A DNA stretch of 64,000 nt, from contig CM034307.1 of assembly GCA_019925795.1 (NCBI GenBank), positions 19,303,197 to 19,367,196 of the forward strand, in the 5' to 3' direction. Of this stretch, positions 33,718 through 47,160 are shown one piece after another (the stretch's first letter is position 1; the number at the start of each line of letters is the position of its first letter). The notes under the pieces are model-generated. The model did not search any database. It was given only the letters and a program-made list of their open reading frames with translations, and was not told the origin of the DNA. This stretch comes from Dendrobium chrysotoxum (lineage: Eukaryota > Streptophyta > Magnoliopsida > Asparagales > Orchidaceae). The position numbers were made by a program, and so were the translations under genes.

Positions 33718-36700
33718 AGAATCTACTAAAAGTGGTCTCCCTCCCACATGGAGCAACCCAATGGCAATAGAGCTTAGCCAGCCTTTCCATCTACTCCCTA
33801 ACCACTTGGGATATCTGTACAGCATCCAGAGAGTACCCTGATGCATCATTGCCATCCAATTTGAACCATAGGGCTTAAAGGATGCTTAAAGGGCTAAAAC
33901 CATTCATTATATCCTAACTTAGCCCCAAAACCCTCTCCGATGAAAATATTTGTTTTGGCTCTCCACCTTCGCCTTTACATTTTATTATTTCAAGTTAACC
34001 AGTGAAAAGCCTCCTGCAATGAGTTTTCGGCCACCACCTACTTGTAGTCCATCCAATCCTCATAGCTCATGATCCACAACTTTTCAGGCCACAATTTCTT
34101 TAAGGGAATTATTTCATAGGCTACCAAAAGCACAACAAGCCAAAGATTAGTTGTTTATTTCCATCGAATAGTGGTAAATATTAAACCCCAGCTTAAGATA
34201 CTTAGGTTTATATAGCTTTCTACAAAACACTTATTAAACCAATCAAACACTTCCCCATCATTTCACTTCACTCACTTAAGCTTTGTATAAAATTTCACAG
34301 AGTTTGGTTGAACATTTTGAGAGAATTGATAATTTTTCATTTTTAGGGTTTAAATTACGTAATATATACTTGTGTACATTTTCTGAGACATTCATCGCGT
34401 GATCAATGGCTTTGATCTCATCATTTTCCATTTCTCTAGACCGTGCAGTCCCCTTAGCCTTTCGAATCTTTATCCAACGGCATCTCAATAATCTGCTTCA
34501 TACAGTGAATGATCAAATGGTGCATGGAAGCCACTGACATAGATATATGAAAATCGCGGCAGCTGTCGTTGCCATCTCGCATAAATACCAATGATTACTA
34601 CCGTGTAATTATTGGTCATTAATGCCCTGCCACTATGTGATTTGAACCAGAAAACTGAAAAGCAATGCGTTGCCATCCATTGTCGCAGCTGGGATAATTA
34701 AGTAAAATATTTATTTTAAATATATTCTAATGCTAAATATTTTAAAAATTCATAGTAAATTAAATATTTTACCAAAAATTATGTGCAACCACTCATTTTA
34801 CTCATAACTTCATACATAATCATCATCTAGGCATTTTTTTGGCTTGCACTTAAATTTGGTTAATAAATGTTATGTCATGTGTTTTTCTTATCATAACATT
34901 TTACAAATAACGATGAGGGGGAATTGTTCCTTAGGTGAATTTTTAAGTGTTTGGGTTATGGATTAACCTAAATGCTTGGGAATTCTTCTCTTCCAATGCA
35001 TTTAGACTTAGGTCACTTAATTGGCATGGTTTGATTGTCTATATGCATCTATTCTAGGGTTAGATGAACCAATTTATAAACCATTTCAAACATTATTGTC
35101 ACTTAAGGACAAAAATTATGGATAATGTCTAGGAATTTAAGAACTCTAGAAAATTAAACATGCACACATTATGGGTGAAACATAAAACCTATAAACTTAT
35201 TGACATCTCAAACTTTAGCTTTTAATTTCACTGAATTTTGAGGTCATTAGGTCTGAAATTTAATCAAATAAAAAATTAGCCTTTTTAAGGAGCCCTGAAA
35301 CTTCCAAAAAATATAATAAATCCAAATTAAATCTAATAATTATAAATATTACCTTAAATTATTCATAATTAAACCCTCTATTCAGTAAAATTAAATGCCC
35401 CTTCACTGGACCTCAAAATTAAGCTTAATTTAATAATTAAGGAAAATTAATAATTAATTAAAATAAATAATTAAAAATATTTAAAAATACCCAATAAGTT
35501 TCAAACACTTAAAAACACTTCTTCAAATCATTCTTGATCTTTGGGAGTGATTACAAAGAATTTACAATGAGTTTGATGCAAAAATATCAAAGTCTCCTTA
35601 ATTAAACAATTAAATAATTCAATTAAATATCAAAACTTTAAAAATTTATAACTAATTCTACAAAATTCCAAATTGAGAAAACCTGAAGGCATTGGACTCC
35701 TCTTAAGGTCTAATATTTATAAAAATTATCAAAATTCCAGAACTTAATTAAAATAAAAAAAATCAAAATTGGACCCTTCTTTCAAAAAATTAAAATAATT
35801 CATAAAATCCAAAAATTAAATAAATATTTAAAACTCCATCAAACAATTAATCCGATAGATAAAATTAGATAACCAACCTCAAAATACACTAAAAACACTC
35901 CATTGATGAAGTTTTTAGGTTGGATTACCTCAAGCTATAGGGCTACGTATCCTGAGGAGGCTTAGTTCCTCAAGTCCGTTGTGACAATGCCACGAACAAA
36001 TTTAAAGGAGTGCAAAACTATGAAATTAATTAATCATTAATTAATTAAAAAAATTTAAGTTATTAATATAACTACATCAATCAGATTTTTAGAATGGACT
36101 ACCTCAAGAAGCAAGGCTATGTGTCCTAAGGAGGCTTGGTTCCTTGAGCTCATTGTGATAGCATCATGAACCTAATAAGTCAAATCAGAAACTAATTAAA
36201 TTAAAAATTATCAACCCTTAATTTCAACTAATTTAATAAATTAAATAATATTGGTTACTACTAGGTATCCCAAAAGAGACTATTAACTTATCCCCAAAGA
36301 GGATGAAATAAACCTCACATCTATGGTGTAGACAAAGGTAGTAATCATTCAACACTTAAAATATATCCTAAAATAAACATTGAAACACTAATACTTGAAT
36401 TCAAATTAAAATTCCCTTTGACTCATGACAAACAAATTAAACACTAGAAAACTTTAACAACTACCCAGCATAGGACACATCTATGCCACACAGCCTGATA
36501 CACATACTTTAGATGGTTTGTTAGGACAACCACTTCTAATTTTATTCTAGGCAAGTGTTCTTTCTTTTTTTGTTGCTTGTGTTCTGAGGTTTTTCATGAA
36601 TTTTATTGCATGTTGGTTGTAATGAATTAATTAATGTGATGCCTATCGATGTGCTGATTTCTAATATGTTATTTATGAATTGATGTGATGGGTGCTAGAT

Positions 36701-37505
36701 TGATCATGGGTGGGCCCAAAATCATAAGTCCCTAATTTCAAGAATATAATCCCAATATTCTAATAAAATGACAACTTGAATTAAAAGTTTCTCTAAACTA
36801 AAATATAAAGCTAAAAACATAGGATAAATAAGGGTATTTCTGAAATTATTTTAGAATCCCAAGACACCTTTTGATATTCTTCCATTAGCCACCAAAACTA
36901 AGTGTTAAAAATTTGATCCAATCCCTTTTGAAATTCCAACCTCACATCTTTTGTATCACTCCTTAAAAATTTTAAATGAAATTTGTTATCATTATTTTAA
37001 TTGAGAGTCATAGGAAACTCAAAGTTCCTACGATATAATTAATTGTGAAGGCTTACCTTCATAAGAGATTTAAGACCCCAGATTAATTTAAAAACTAATC
37101 AATTCTCTTTGGGAAAATCAAAATCAAAGACGATCATTATTTTCATATTCAAATCATTGAGAATAAATGATATCTTCTTTCTTTAGGAAGATATATCATT
37201 TATTATCATGACTTTGATTATGAAATTAATGATATTACATCTAAACTATCATAACTAAATACTCGATTGAGCATCATTTTGACCCTTCGGGGTCATATTT
37301 AGTTCCTTCGTGAATTTGACTATAATAATCAAGATGAAGCTTACAATTTTGTTATCTAAGTCCATTAGAGAATGATATTTTCACCTTCTGAGGTGATATA
37401 TCATTCATAATGACATATTTGACTTCATAACTAAAATTTCAAAAATTAAATTTTCACAAAGAAATTATAATTTTAATTGCTATTCTTTTTTCCAAAGAAA
37501 AAATA
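33718..37505 (+). mobile_element. Tat element C: 3' LTR with an internal deletion
   Basis: Its start (AGTGGTCTCCCTCCCACATGG near 33739, then CACTTGGGATATCTGTACAG at 33811) is the reverse complement of the right ends of the 41-59 kb LTRs (46080-46187, 59350-59460). 35155-36700 matches the 5' LTR from 18236 to 19795. At about 36705 the sequence jumps to the equivalent of 21146, removing roughly 1.35 kb, and then runs to the LTR end near 37505. The terminal hairpins are kept (37162-37204, 37370-37406). Frames at 34276-34676 are not genes. Confidence 0.78.
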
Positions 37506-37626
37506 ATAACTAGGTTCCAGAATTCATCAGATAGGTCTTAATCTATGTCTGAGAGTTCTACCATAGAAATGAAAGCAGAATGACTAACCTCCTTTCTAAG
37601 TCAAGGCCTAGTTCTAACTCCTGTAA
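37506..37626. other. Short junction
   Basis: About 120 bases between the Tat LTR end and the copia LTR fragment, with no recognised motif. Confidence 0.4.
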
Positions 37627-38510
37627 ATGTATCTATAACAATCTAAGATCCCTACCTTATGATTTTGATGATAAAAAATATTATTGATTGAGTTTTTTAT
37701 TTCTTTTAGTATATATACTTGATATTATTTTTAATCTATGCGCACTAATATTTCAAGAAAAATATAAACCTCTCAAGACTACTAACGACTCAAGCTTAGA
37801 TAGAATAGATGTCAGGTTAAATATTCTGTAATTTTAACTTTCTTATAATTTTTTATTTCTTAAGTTAGGCCACATAAGCATGTAAGAAAATTGGTGATCG
37901 TGCACATACACACACAGGGGGAGTGAGAAAAATTTAAGATATATATTTTTTTAACAAATCGTACTATACAACTGACAATCATACTATACGATCAATTATT
38001 TGAAATATTATTTTTAAAGGCTAAATGAATCATTAATTTTAATGAACTAATCATATTTTATAATGCTTAGCATACTGTATGATTTTGTTTGATCTATAAA
38101 CCCTAGCCAATATATAAATTAAGTAAGAAATTTGAAAAATGATTTTTAACTAATCGTACTGTACGATCCTAATCATACTATATGACATTTTGAATTCTTG
38201 CTTAAATTATCTACTATAAGTAGTCAATCAAATCATGGTTAATTAATTATGGATAATCATACTATAAGAACTTAATCGTATCGTATGATTGATAGAGTTG
38301 AAATTTGGTCATCCCAAATATCATACCAAACGAAACTGTAATTTTTTGAACTAATCATATTATACTATGTTTACATCATATTGGATGACCTATTGGAAAT
38401 CAATTGACCATATAGTATGATGAGAATAATATGGAATGATTGACAGAGATGATTTTTAATTATCCCAAAAATCTTCTGTATGAATACAAAGAAATTAATC
38501 ATATCGTACT
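37627..38510 (+). mobile_element. SIRE-like copia LTR fragment (plus strand)
   Basis: 'TTATGATTTTGATGATAAAAAA' (37657) matches the LTR starts at 17310 and 59490, followed by 'TTGGTGATCGTGCACATACA' (37891) and GGGGGAGTGAG. The palindrome cluster is of the TAC type, such as ATCGTAC-T-GTACGAT at 38153-38167. It ends where Tat LTR sequence starts (38511). No polypurine tract is visible to its left. Confidence 0.7.
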
Positions 38511-40735
38511 TGTTGGTTATAGAAGTTTTTAAAGGAGGTTTTTGAAAAGATAATTTTCCTTGGGAAATTTTCGAATTGATTTTGAATTTTAATTCTATAA
38601 TAAAATATCCCATCAGAAAAGCTATGATAATCTAGATGAATTATCATTAATTTTATATTTTAAGTTTTATTAACAAATTATATATATCCCTAAAGGAAAA
38701 AAAATAAAATTCATTATCAATTGTTCGAACATGAAGATAATGATCATTGTTGATCTTTATTTTTCCAAAGAAGATTAATTTGAATTTTGAAAATTGATTT
38801 AAAAAAAAATGGATATGGGTTCTAAATCTCCTACGAGTATGAGCCCTCATAGTTAATTACATCGCAGGGAGGTTGAACTCCCTATGAATACTCTTGATTA
38901 AAATAACAATGAAAATTTTATTTAGAGTTTTCAAGGATTGAAGTCAAAGGAGTTGAATTTGGAATCTCAATTGGGATTGGATCAAGTTGAAACACTTATT
39001 TTTGGAGTCGATGGAGGAGGGGTAGGAGATACTTTGAGATTCTGAAATAATTTAGAAGTACCCCAACCTAATCTAAGTGCTCAGCTTTAAATTTTAAATT
39101 AAGAAAATCGTTAATTTGAGCTTATTAATTTATTAGAAATTTTAGATTATATTTTTAGAGGTTGGGGTATGATGATTCAGAATTAATCCTGGATCTTAAA
39201 TATAAATTGGGCACTAAACCACAGTAGCCCAAACCTAACTAATGTAGTGTAAAATTTGGACTTACCCCAACCTGGATTGAGGAGCTAGCTAACCACCTAG
39301 TCGATTAAAATTTATGAGTCTGGTAATTTTTCTGAAAGAATGGTAGGGATATTATTATTAAAATTTTTGAGAATTTGGATCAACATCTAGAATAGATCCT
39401 AATTGGTCCCTTGACTTATGTTGGGTGAGAATATTGAAATCAAATGCAATTAAAATTTTAGACACTTTTAAATTTATTTTTAATGCAATGCATGTTGGTC
39501 GACTTGATTAAATATATAAAATGTATATGAAGTAGTTTTTGAAAAAGGCTTAACTAAATTTTTTTTCCTAGAGATTGCATAATATCCCCTTGACAGATCT
39601 GCACCCTTAAAGGCCAGGTGGTCTACCAGAGCCCACAGGAAGGGAGGTGCATAATATGGAGGAGACGTAAATTAATATGCTTATGCTGATTCAAGTAAAT
39701 TAATATGCTTATGCTGGCTCCCGGTGGTCCCGTGATTACTTCTTAGATCGCTGGTGGTTCCGGGCTTACTTCTTAGATCATTAGAGTTTTTATATTATCT
39801 TAAATTTTTTTATTTAAATTTGAGTAGAAATGGTTTTCACGTACCCTCTCGAGCCTCCACGCATCCAGGCTAAAACATAATACGACATGCAAATCTCTAA
39901 AAAACTAAGAACAATAGGTAATTCTATACTTAAGCAAAGTAAATAAATCAAATTCACCAATAAAACTATTTAAATAAATATCCATAGCCAAGTTGCCTGT
40001 TTATTTCAACCAAAATTTACATAAATTAAAAGTGGTCAGGCACCACTCATAACAAACTCATATTCTAATTCTAGGATTGATGCAAGTTAGCTTTGAGTGG
40101 GATACTCTTTGTCTTTAACTCCTCATCCTCCTCTTCTTTGGGCTCCTTGGATTCATCATATCTAGATAGCCAAATGAAAAAAAAAAAACTCTTCCCCCAA
40201 AGGGGAGTTATTCTTTTCACTTTCGGTATTAAAATTATCTAAATTTGGGCTTCCAAATGAAAAAAGACTGTCCCCCTAAGGGATATTCTTTCCACTTTGG
40301 AATCCAATTTTGGATACATATATCCAGACTCAACTGTCTTAACTTTCACAACTCAATACTTTAAATAAATTTTATTAGTATTAAAATGTAAAATCTAGAC
40401 TCTCCTATAAGGTTATCCTAAATAATTGAAAACAAATAAATCATAAGCAGTTTATATATATATGGACAGTAAAAAGAAGTCAATCACACTTAGTCACACT
40501 CTTATTTATTTGGGGGGCTAAGCAGTAGAAGCACCTGCATAAAAATTTATTAGTTTAAATCATTATTAATTTAGCTCCTTTTTATTGCCCTACACGAGCG
40601 TGGCTACCAACAAAAAATTATATGATCAACTAGATCGGTTCTAACCTAAGGGTAAATTATCATCCATCACATCAATTCATAGATTACCATTAAAGTAAGT
40701 AAACACTTAGATCAATCAATTTTCAATCACATCAT
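38511..40735 (-). mobile_element. Tat LTR fragment, the insertion target of element D
   Basis: Runs in parallel with 40736-43040: TGTTGGTTATAGAAG (38511) against TGTTTGATTGAAAAA (40736), the 'CCAGGTGGTCTACCAGAGCC' block (39620) against 41967, and GTGGCTACCAACAAAAAATTA (40600) against 42950. It stops abruptly at 40735, exactly where element D starts. The rest of this LTR should lie beyond element D, outside the window. Confidence 0.75.
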
Positions 40736-43700
40736 TGTTTGATTGAAAAATATGATATATAGTTTTAGAAAAGATTTAATTTTCTTTGAGAAATATTTAA
40801 TTTTTAAAATTTTAATATTTAAAATTGAACGCTTATTATGAATGATATATCACCTCAAAAGGTGAACATATTGTTCCCTAATATGTTTAGATTATAAATC
40901 TTTAAATTTATCCTAATTATCATAATCAAACTTGAGGAGAAAAAATATATGATCTCGAAGGATTAATGTGATGTTTAATCCAATGTTTGACTATGCTAAT
41001 TTAAATAGATGGATCATTAATTTCATAATCAAAGTTACGATTGTAATTGACATATCTATCTAAGGAAATAAGAATCACTACTGATCATTTAATTATGACG
41101 ATAATGATCATAAGATTTGAATTTCTCAAAGATAAGTAATTAAAGTTTTGAAAAACTTGATTTTTGAAAATTAGATCTGGGTTTCTAAATCTCCTATGAG
41201 CACAAGCCTTTGTAGCTAATTACGTCATAGGAAACTAGAAATTTTCTTACAAATACTCTCAATTAAAATAGCGATATAAACTTTATTTAAGAATTTAAGG
41301 TTCGATCTCAATGGAGGTAAGGGTTGGAATTTTCAATAGAGAATGGATCAAATTTGAACCCTTATTTCTGGAATCGAAGGAGGAAGGGTAGGAGGTGTTT
41401 GGGATTCTGAATAACTTCAGAAACTCCTCATCATATCCTAAATATTGGGCTTAAATTTAATAGAAAGAGATTTTAAGCTTTGAATGATCATTTTTCTTAG
41501 AAAGTTGGGATTTAAATCCCAGAGATTGAGGACTTAAGATTAAAAATCTATCTCATATCCTAAGTCTAAAATGGGTACTAAAAATTAGAGACCCAGATCC
41601 TAGCTAATGCAATACAATCCTGGACTTACCCCAGCCTGAACTGGGGAGCCAGCTAAACCACCTAGATGCTTCAAAACCATTTATCTGGTCTTTTATGCAA
41701 GAGTGTATAAGGAAATTAATTAGATTGAGTTTAAGGAAAGTGGGGCTGACATCTAGAGCAGATTCCTAATTGGCCCCTTGACTTATGTTGGGTGAAATGC
41801 TTAAGCTAAAATGTAATTAATATTTTAGATATTTTTAAATTTATATCTAATATAATGCATGCTAGTTGACTCAAATGCTTAAATTAGAATTAAGCAATTT
41901 TTGAAAAAGGCTTAAAAATAAATTTTTATCCTAGATTTATACATATCCCCTTGATAGAACTGTACCCTTATAGGCCAGGTGGTCTACTAGAACCTACTGG
42001 CGGGGAGGTGCCTAACAAGTGGAATAAAATGCAGCAAATATGCATATGAAAAACTCTCGATGGTCATGGGCTTACTTCTTAAAGTGTTAGAGTTTCTATC
42101 TAAACTTAAATCTTTTAATTTTAATTAAATAAAAAAATTTTAGTGTTCCCTCACGAGTCTCCGATCAGGTTCCAGGCTAAATCAAATACGACATGCAATA
42201 ATCGCCAAAAAAACTACAAAAAGCATGCAATCCTAGTATCACAATCAGCACATCAATGAACTCAATTAAATAATTAAATTAATTAAATTAAAACTCAAAT
42301 TGAAAGTCCATAGGCAAGTGCCTTTTAATTATACACCCAGGGTCTGCAGAAAAAAATAGAGTGTCCGGGTACCACTAACTACAATCTAAATTCTACTCCT
42401 AAGACTCAAGTGACTTTGAGAATGGGTCTTCTCTTTGTTCTTCACTTGTTCTTCCTCTACAGGGCTCCTTGGATCATCGGGTCTAGATATCCAAATGAAA
42501 AGAAACTCCCCCTAGGTAGGGTTGTATCTTTTCTCTTTGGATAGTCTAAAATCATCCTAATTTGGATCTCCATCCCCTAAGGGATGTCCCTTCCTCTTTA
42601 GATTCCAAATTGATGTTTAAACATCCCATTCTCAAATCACTTTAAACATTATAACTCAATTCAAATTAAATTACATTAATCAAAAATTAAAATCTAGACT
42701 TAACTACCTGCAGGGTTATCCCAATAATCAATAGTTAATTTGACATCCCAAGCAGTTAATATTAATCAAATTATCTCAATTAGTTAATATTTGAAATTAA
42801 AATACTCAAATCACAGCTACGCTTGGCCATGCTCTTTTGATTTAAAGGGGGTCTTAGCAAATTCTGAAACCCTTGTAGATAATAATGTTAATTTAAAAGC
42901 TTAATTATTTAATTACCCCCTTTTAATTTTAATGCCCTGTATGAGCATGGCCAACTGCATAAGATTGAATTAGTATTTAAATCATCTCTAACCTAGAGGT
43001 AGATCTAATGTATAAACAATCACAATATAAAGTGCAGTAAATAAATAAATAATCAATTAATTCTACTACTAGCAAATAACATGCAGTGAAAACTTAAAAA
43101 CCTGGCACACAGTAGAAAAGTAAATATCGGCCTAGCCTAAGACTAGAGTAGGTTGTCCTAATAAACCATCTAAGGTGTGTGTAAAGGTCATGTGGGTTTG
43201 ATATGTGCTAAGTAGGATCATTAGTTGAAATTGTTTAAAGTTCTAGTTGGTTGAAAGTTTAAGGACAAACTTTTAGTTAAAGTTTAAAGATTAATGATTT
43301 AAAATTTTAGGATATATTTTAAAGTGTTGAATGGATACCACTTTTGTTGCTCACCGAGGCCGTGAAATTTATTTCAGCTTCCTTTGGGCTAATTTAATAG
43401 CCTCGTAGGCTTGGGTTACCTAGTGATACCTGATATGTTTAAGTGGATTTGATTTGGTTAAGTTTTAAAAGTTAATTAGTTTTTTATTAAAGTTCATTGG
43501 TTGCTGATTTTAAGGTTGAATTGATATTTTTTGGATTTTAAAATTATTTGCTTAATATTCTAGAATTATTTGAATTATTTAATATATTTAATTAAATGGG
43601 TCAAAAGTTGACATTCTAATTAAGAGTTATTTCTAAAATATTAGTATTTTATTAAAATATTAGTTCTTAATACGATCAGTTAGACTCTAAGTATGCTGGA

Positions 43701-46187
43701 TTTGGATTTTTCTATATTTATTATGAAGGTTTAATGTTTTAACTTGATTTTGACTTAGGTTTGACCAAAAGTTGACTTTTTTTTAAACTTGATTGATTTT
43801 TGGAAATTTGACATTTTTAATAAATATTAGACCTTAATATGAGTTGAATGCCCTTGAGTTTGCTCAATTTGAGTTTATTTTAATTAGTTATGAATTTTTA
43901 AAGTTTTGTGTATTTATTGAATTTTCAAAATTATTTAATTAAGGGTGTTTTAATGATTTGAGTCCAAATGATCTCCAAACTTCTTAAAATCACCTCCAAA
44001 ATCAGGAATGATCTAAGGAGGGATTATCAAATGTTTGAGAAATTTTTGGAATTTTTAATTATTTTTAATTAATTAAATATTAATTTTCAATTAAAATTAA
44101 ATTAAGATCAAATTTGATGTCCAATCAAGGGGCTTTTATTTTTCATTGATAAGGATTGAATTCTGGTTGATTTGAGGTGTTATTTATATTTTTTGATTTA
44201 AATTTCATTTATTAGAATTTTTAGATTGTTTTAAGGCTTAATTAGTGGATTAACTAATTAAATATTTTAATTACTTATGAAATAAGAGAAAAAAAACCTT
44301 TCTAGGGGCTATAATTGTCACTATGTTTGAATTGTTCAAGTCTTAAATTAGTAGGATGTGAATCCTAATTATTAGAATTTTTTAAATTCTCTAAATGTGT
44401 CCTTAATTATTATCCTTAATGACACTAAGTTTAAATGAATTTGAATCAATGTCCTAATTAAAATCAAATCAAGCAACCATGAGCAATAAAATAAAATGAC
44501 GTAATGTTCTATAGAAAGACTTATAGTAAATTATTAAAGGTATAGGTCATATAATGACCTATGAACTTAAATAATTAACTATAAAAGATTGAACACATCA
44601 AACTAAGTTCAAGACATTTGAGGATGTGGGAAACATCCTAAAATCAAATTCAATTCAATTTGAGGGCAAGATCATGCAAAACTTGACTATTATATGCATA
44701 AATCAAAATATTACTGAAAGTAAAATATAATTAAACTAAGCATGATCATGACTTAAATTCATTATTCAGTGGAAGAAAACTCCGTGCTGATTCTATAGAA
44801 CACTAGCTTGCATGAATTGAATTTTAATTGAAATAATTATGAATTTCCAAAAATATAGGTCAAATCAAGACCAATATTTTTATAAATTCATAATATATAT
44901 GAGATTGCATCAATAGGGCTTGAGAAAATTAGGGGAGATAGAAAGCAAATCCTAAAATAGCTCTGCCAAATTTCAATTCAAAATAGTTTATATATTTTTA
45001 TTTAAAATTAAAATGAGGTCTTCTGAATAATTGAAATAATTAATAAAAAATTACTCAAAATAATTTTATTTTTTTTAAAAAAATAAACTAGTAAAAATAT
45101 GAACAAAATGAGCCCAAGAACATCAAAAATGGATCATAAATGAAATTCCTTTGAGTTTTTGAATTTATGGTGTTTTTTTGAATTTATTTTGGGATTTTAA
45201 ATTTCCAGGTCAAACGGCGGCGCTGACTAGACGCGTGTCGGCAACAAGTTTAGTATGTGAATGGCGACATTCAGCTGATTGTGCTCACTTATCCAGTGCG
45301 ACAATGATATTAGCCCTCGGATCTAAAAAGCGTGTTGATCCAATGGCTAAATCGAAATTGCGGTTGATCTTGACTCAGAAGGATTTGATGGTCGAGATCA
45401 ACCCTGTGGTTTCAATGAATGGCATGGATTTAATCAGATGAAAATCCAACTATCCACTGCTTTGATCAAGTGACCAGACAGCGAAAATAATGCCATCACA
45501 ATCATTGATCCGAAATGAAAAGATCGACGACTATGGTGTCATCTTCCCCAACTACTAGCCCGTAAGCCCTAAATCTAAATTTGATTTCATTTCATAAAAT
45601 AATGAATCAAAGAGTTTAAAACTTTGGACATAGATAAAATAGGATGTAAGAAAGAGTGGGGAAGAGTTTTCTAAGCTTTTCTTATAATCTTTATGAAATT
45701 ATTTATGAACCTAAGTAAATACCTACGGTTAGAGTTTTACCATGGTAGGATTGACGAATTTAAATGATTTAGATCTCTCTGAACTTGTGGATTGTCCACG
45801 CTAAGTTCTCTTGATGACTTTGAACCTTAGAGATAGATGGATGAAGAGTAGGATCTCTTGGACGGACTTAGCCTCGGCCTGGTATCGACTTCACCGCTTG
45901 CGAGCTCCAAACTTCAGGAAATCAATTGGAAAGAGTGGAGGAAGCTCTCAGAGTGTAAAGCAAAAACTCTTTGGCTCCAGGGAATGAGTGAGAGGGGAGA
46001 AAGGTTCCTCCTCAATGGTTTTGTCCTCCCATCCTATTCTAAGCACTGGAGGGAAGGAGGATGGCTAGGATCACAGTAGCACCTTTCTTGGATGCTCTAC
46101 AGCTGTCCCAAGCTGTTAGTATGTCAGTAAGCATGCTACCTCAGGTGAAAATGCCTCTAGGTCATTCCACATGGAGGGGACCACTAG
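40736..46187 (-). mobile_element. Element D: 3' LTR (left copy), about 5.45 kb
   Basis: Nearly collinear over its full length with 53981-59460; in short stretches I compared about nine of ten bases agree. Starts (plus strand) TGTTTGATTGAAAAATAT at 40736, matching 53981. Near the right end both have 'GTCATTCCACATGGAGGGG' then ACCACTAGGGA. A hairpin AGGATGT-gggaa-ACATCCT lies at 44621-44639. The more GC-rich segment 45200-45570 is the likely promoter side of the LTR. The frames at 45178-45441 and 45858-46079 are open in this copy only and look incidental. Confidence 0.85.
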
Positions 46188-46369
46188 GGACGTTAGGGTC
46201 GAGCTAGGAGCGTGGATTCAAGTTGGGTTGGGTCTAGAAAGGGTCTAAAACTTTCCTGGAATGTATTTGAATAGTTGGATAGGCCTGGATTCAATCAAGG
46301 AGATCAAGTTGGGTGCTTTGACCAATCAAGTTCCACTAGACCTTTATTGACCCCTTGACTGGTCAAATG
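46188..46369 (-). other. LTR/UTR junction of element D
   Basis: No clear polypurine tract could be read on the minus strand beside the LTR, so the edge at 46187 is only where homology with the other LTR stops. Confidence 0.4.
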
Positions 46370-47160
46370 GGTCAAGGGATGCTGAGTTGGAGTTCAGAGA
46401 ATGTATAGGAACTATTTGACTGATTTGCAAAGGGTATAGATGATTAGATCTATTGCATGAATGGGATAACATGTATGCGAGGGAGATTAAAAAAATATTA
46501 TTGAGTTGACTAAGTCAACTTGACTTGGACTTGATTGACTAATGGTTAAATCAAGTTTAGATTATGGGTTGGAATTTATTTGAAGTTTAATGAGGGTTGA
46601 AGTGTTTGAAATGGCCAAAACTTGGCTAAAGCAATAGGTTTGATTAAGGATTAGGTTTGACTAAGTCAAGCCTAGGATGAATTGACCTCAAATGGGTTTG
46701 CATAAGTCTGAATCATTGTTTGAAATGGGTTTGAAGGTTTGATATGGGTTGAAATAACCTATTAAGGCTTTAAGGGGGATTTGAGTCAACTTAGGTTGAC
46801 TTGGTCAACCAGGTTGACCCAGGACCTAGGTTTAGGCTTGATGGGTTTGATTTGACATTTGCAGTCTAGTAGATGAGTTTTCAAAGATTTGAACAGTCCA
46901 AATAGTCAAAATGACCATTTAGACCCTTAAATGTCCATTGGGTCCGACTAGGTTGACTTGGTCAACCAGGTTGACCTAGGTTCTAGGAATGGGCTCACCA
47001 AGTTTGGTTTAATGTTTGAAACTTACTGGAAGTGGTTGCATTTGATTTGGAGCTCATTTGGTCCAAGGTGATTGTTCATACCCCTAAAGGGGTATTTTAA
47101 TTATTTTGATCCCTAGTCAACTGAGGGTCAAAGTGAGTCCAAAAAAATGTAGTTAAATGT
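46370..47160 (-). repeat. TTGAC palindrome segment of the Tat 3' UTR
   Basis: The same 26-base string occurs exactly twice (46794-46819 and 46951-46976). It begins with the palindrome GGTTGACTTGGTCAACC and then adds AGGTTGACC, making overlapping inverted TTGAC sites. Single sites are scattered from 46505 to 46680. Counterpart of 12540-13230 and 32760-33560. Confidence 0.75.

Larger units (their letters stand above)
18236..37505 (+). mobile_element. Tat/Ogre-like Ty3-gypsy element C, complete in order but dead
   Basis: Order: LTR, PBS, leader, gag, linker, protease, RT, RNase H, archaeal RNase H, integrase, 3' UTR array, LTR, about 19.3 kb. Both LTRs have lost different 1.3-1.4 kb pieces. Large size, dual RNase H, a long variable 3' UTR and the PBS type place it in the Tat branch. 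The left edge abuts a copia LTR and no target duplication is visible. Decay is spread along the whole coding part, so this is an old insertion. Confidence 0.82.

Noticed and set aside
33000..34700. Host gene fragment in the moderately GC-rich segment
   Set aside because: It aligns in order with the right-hand part of element D's LTRs (reverse complement), and no domain was recognisable.
45178..46079. Plus-strand frames in the more GC-rich part of element D's left LTR
   Set aside because: The homologous places in the right LTR (58440-58720, 59080-59313) are not conserved as the same protein, and the direction is opposite to the element.
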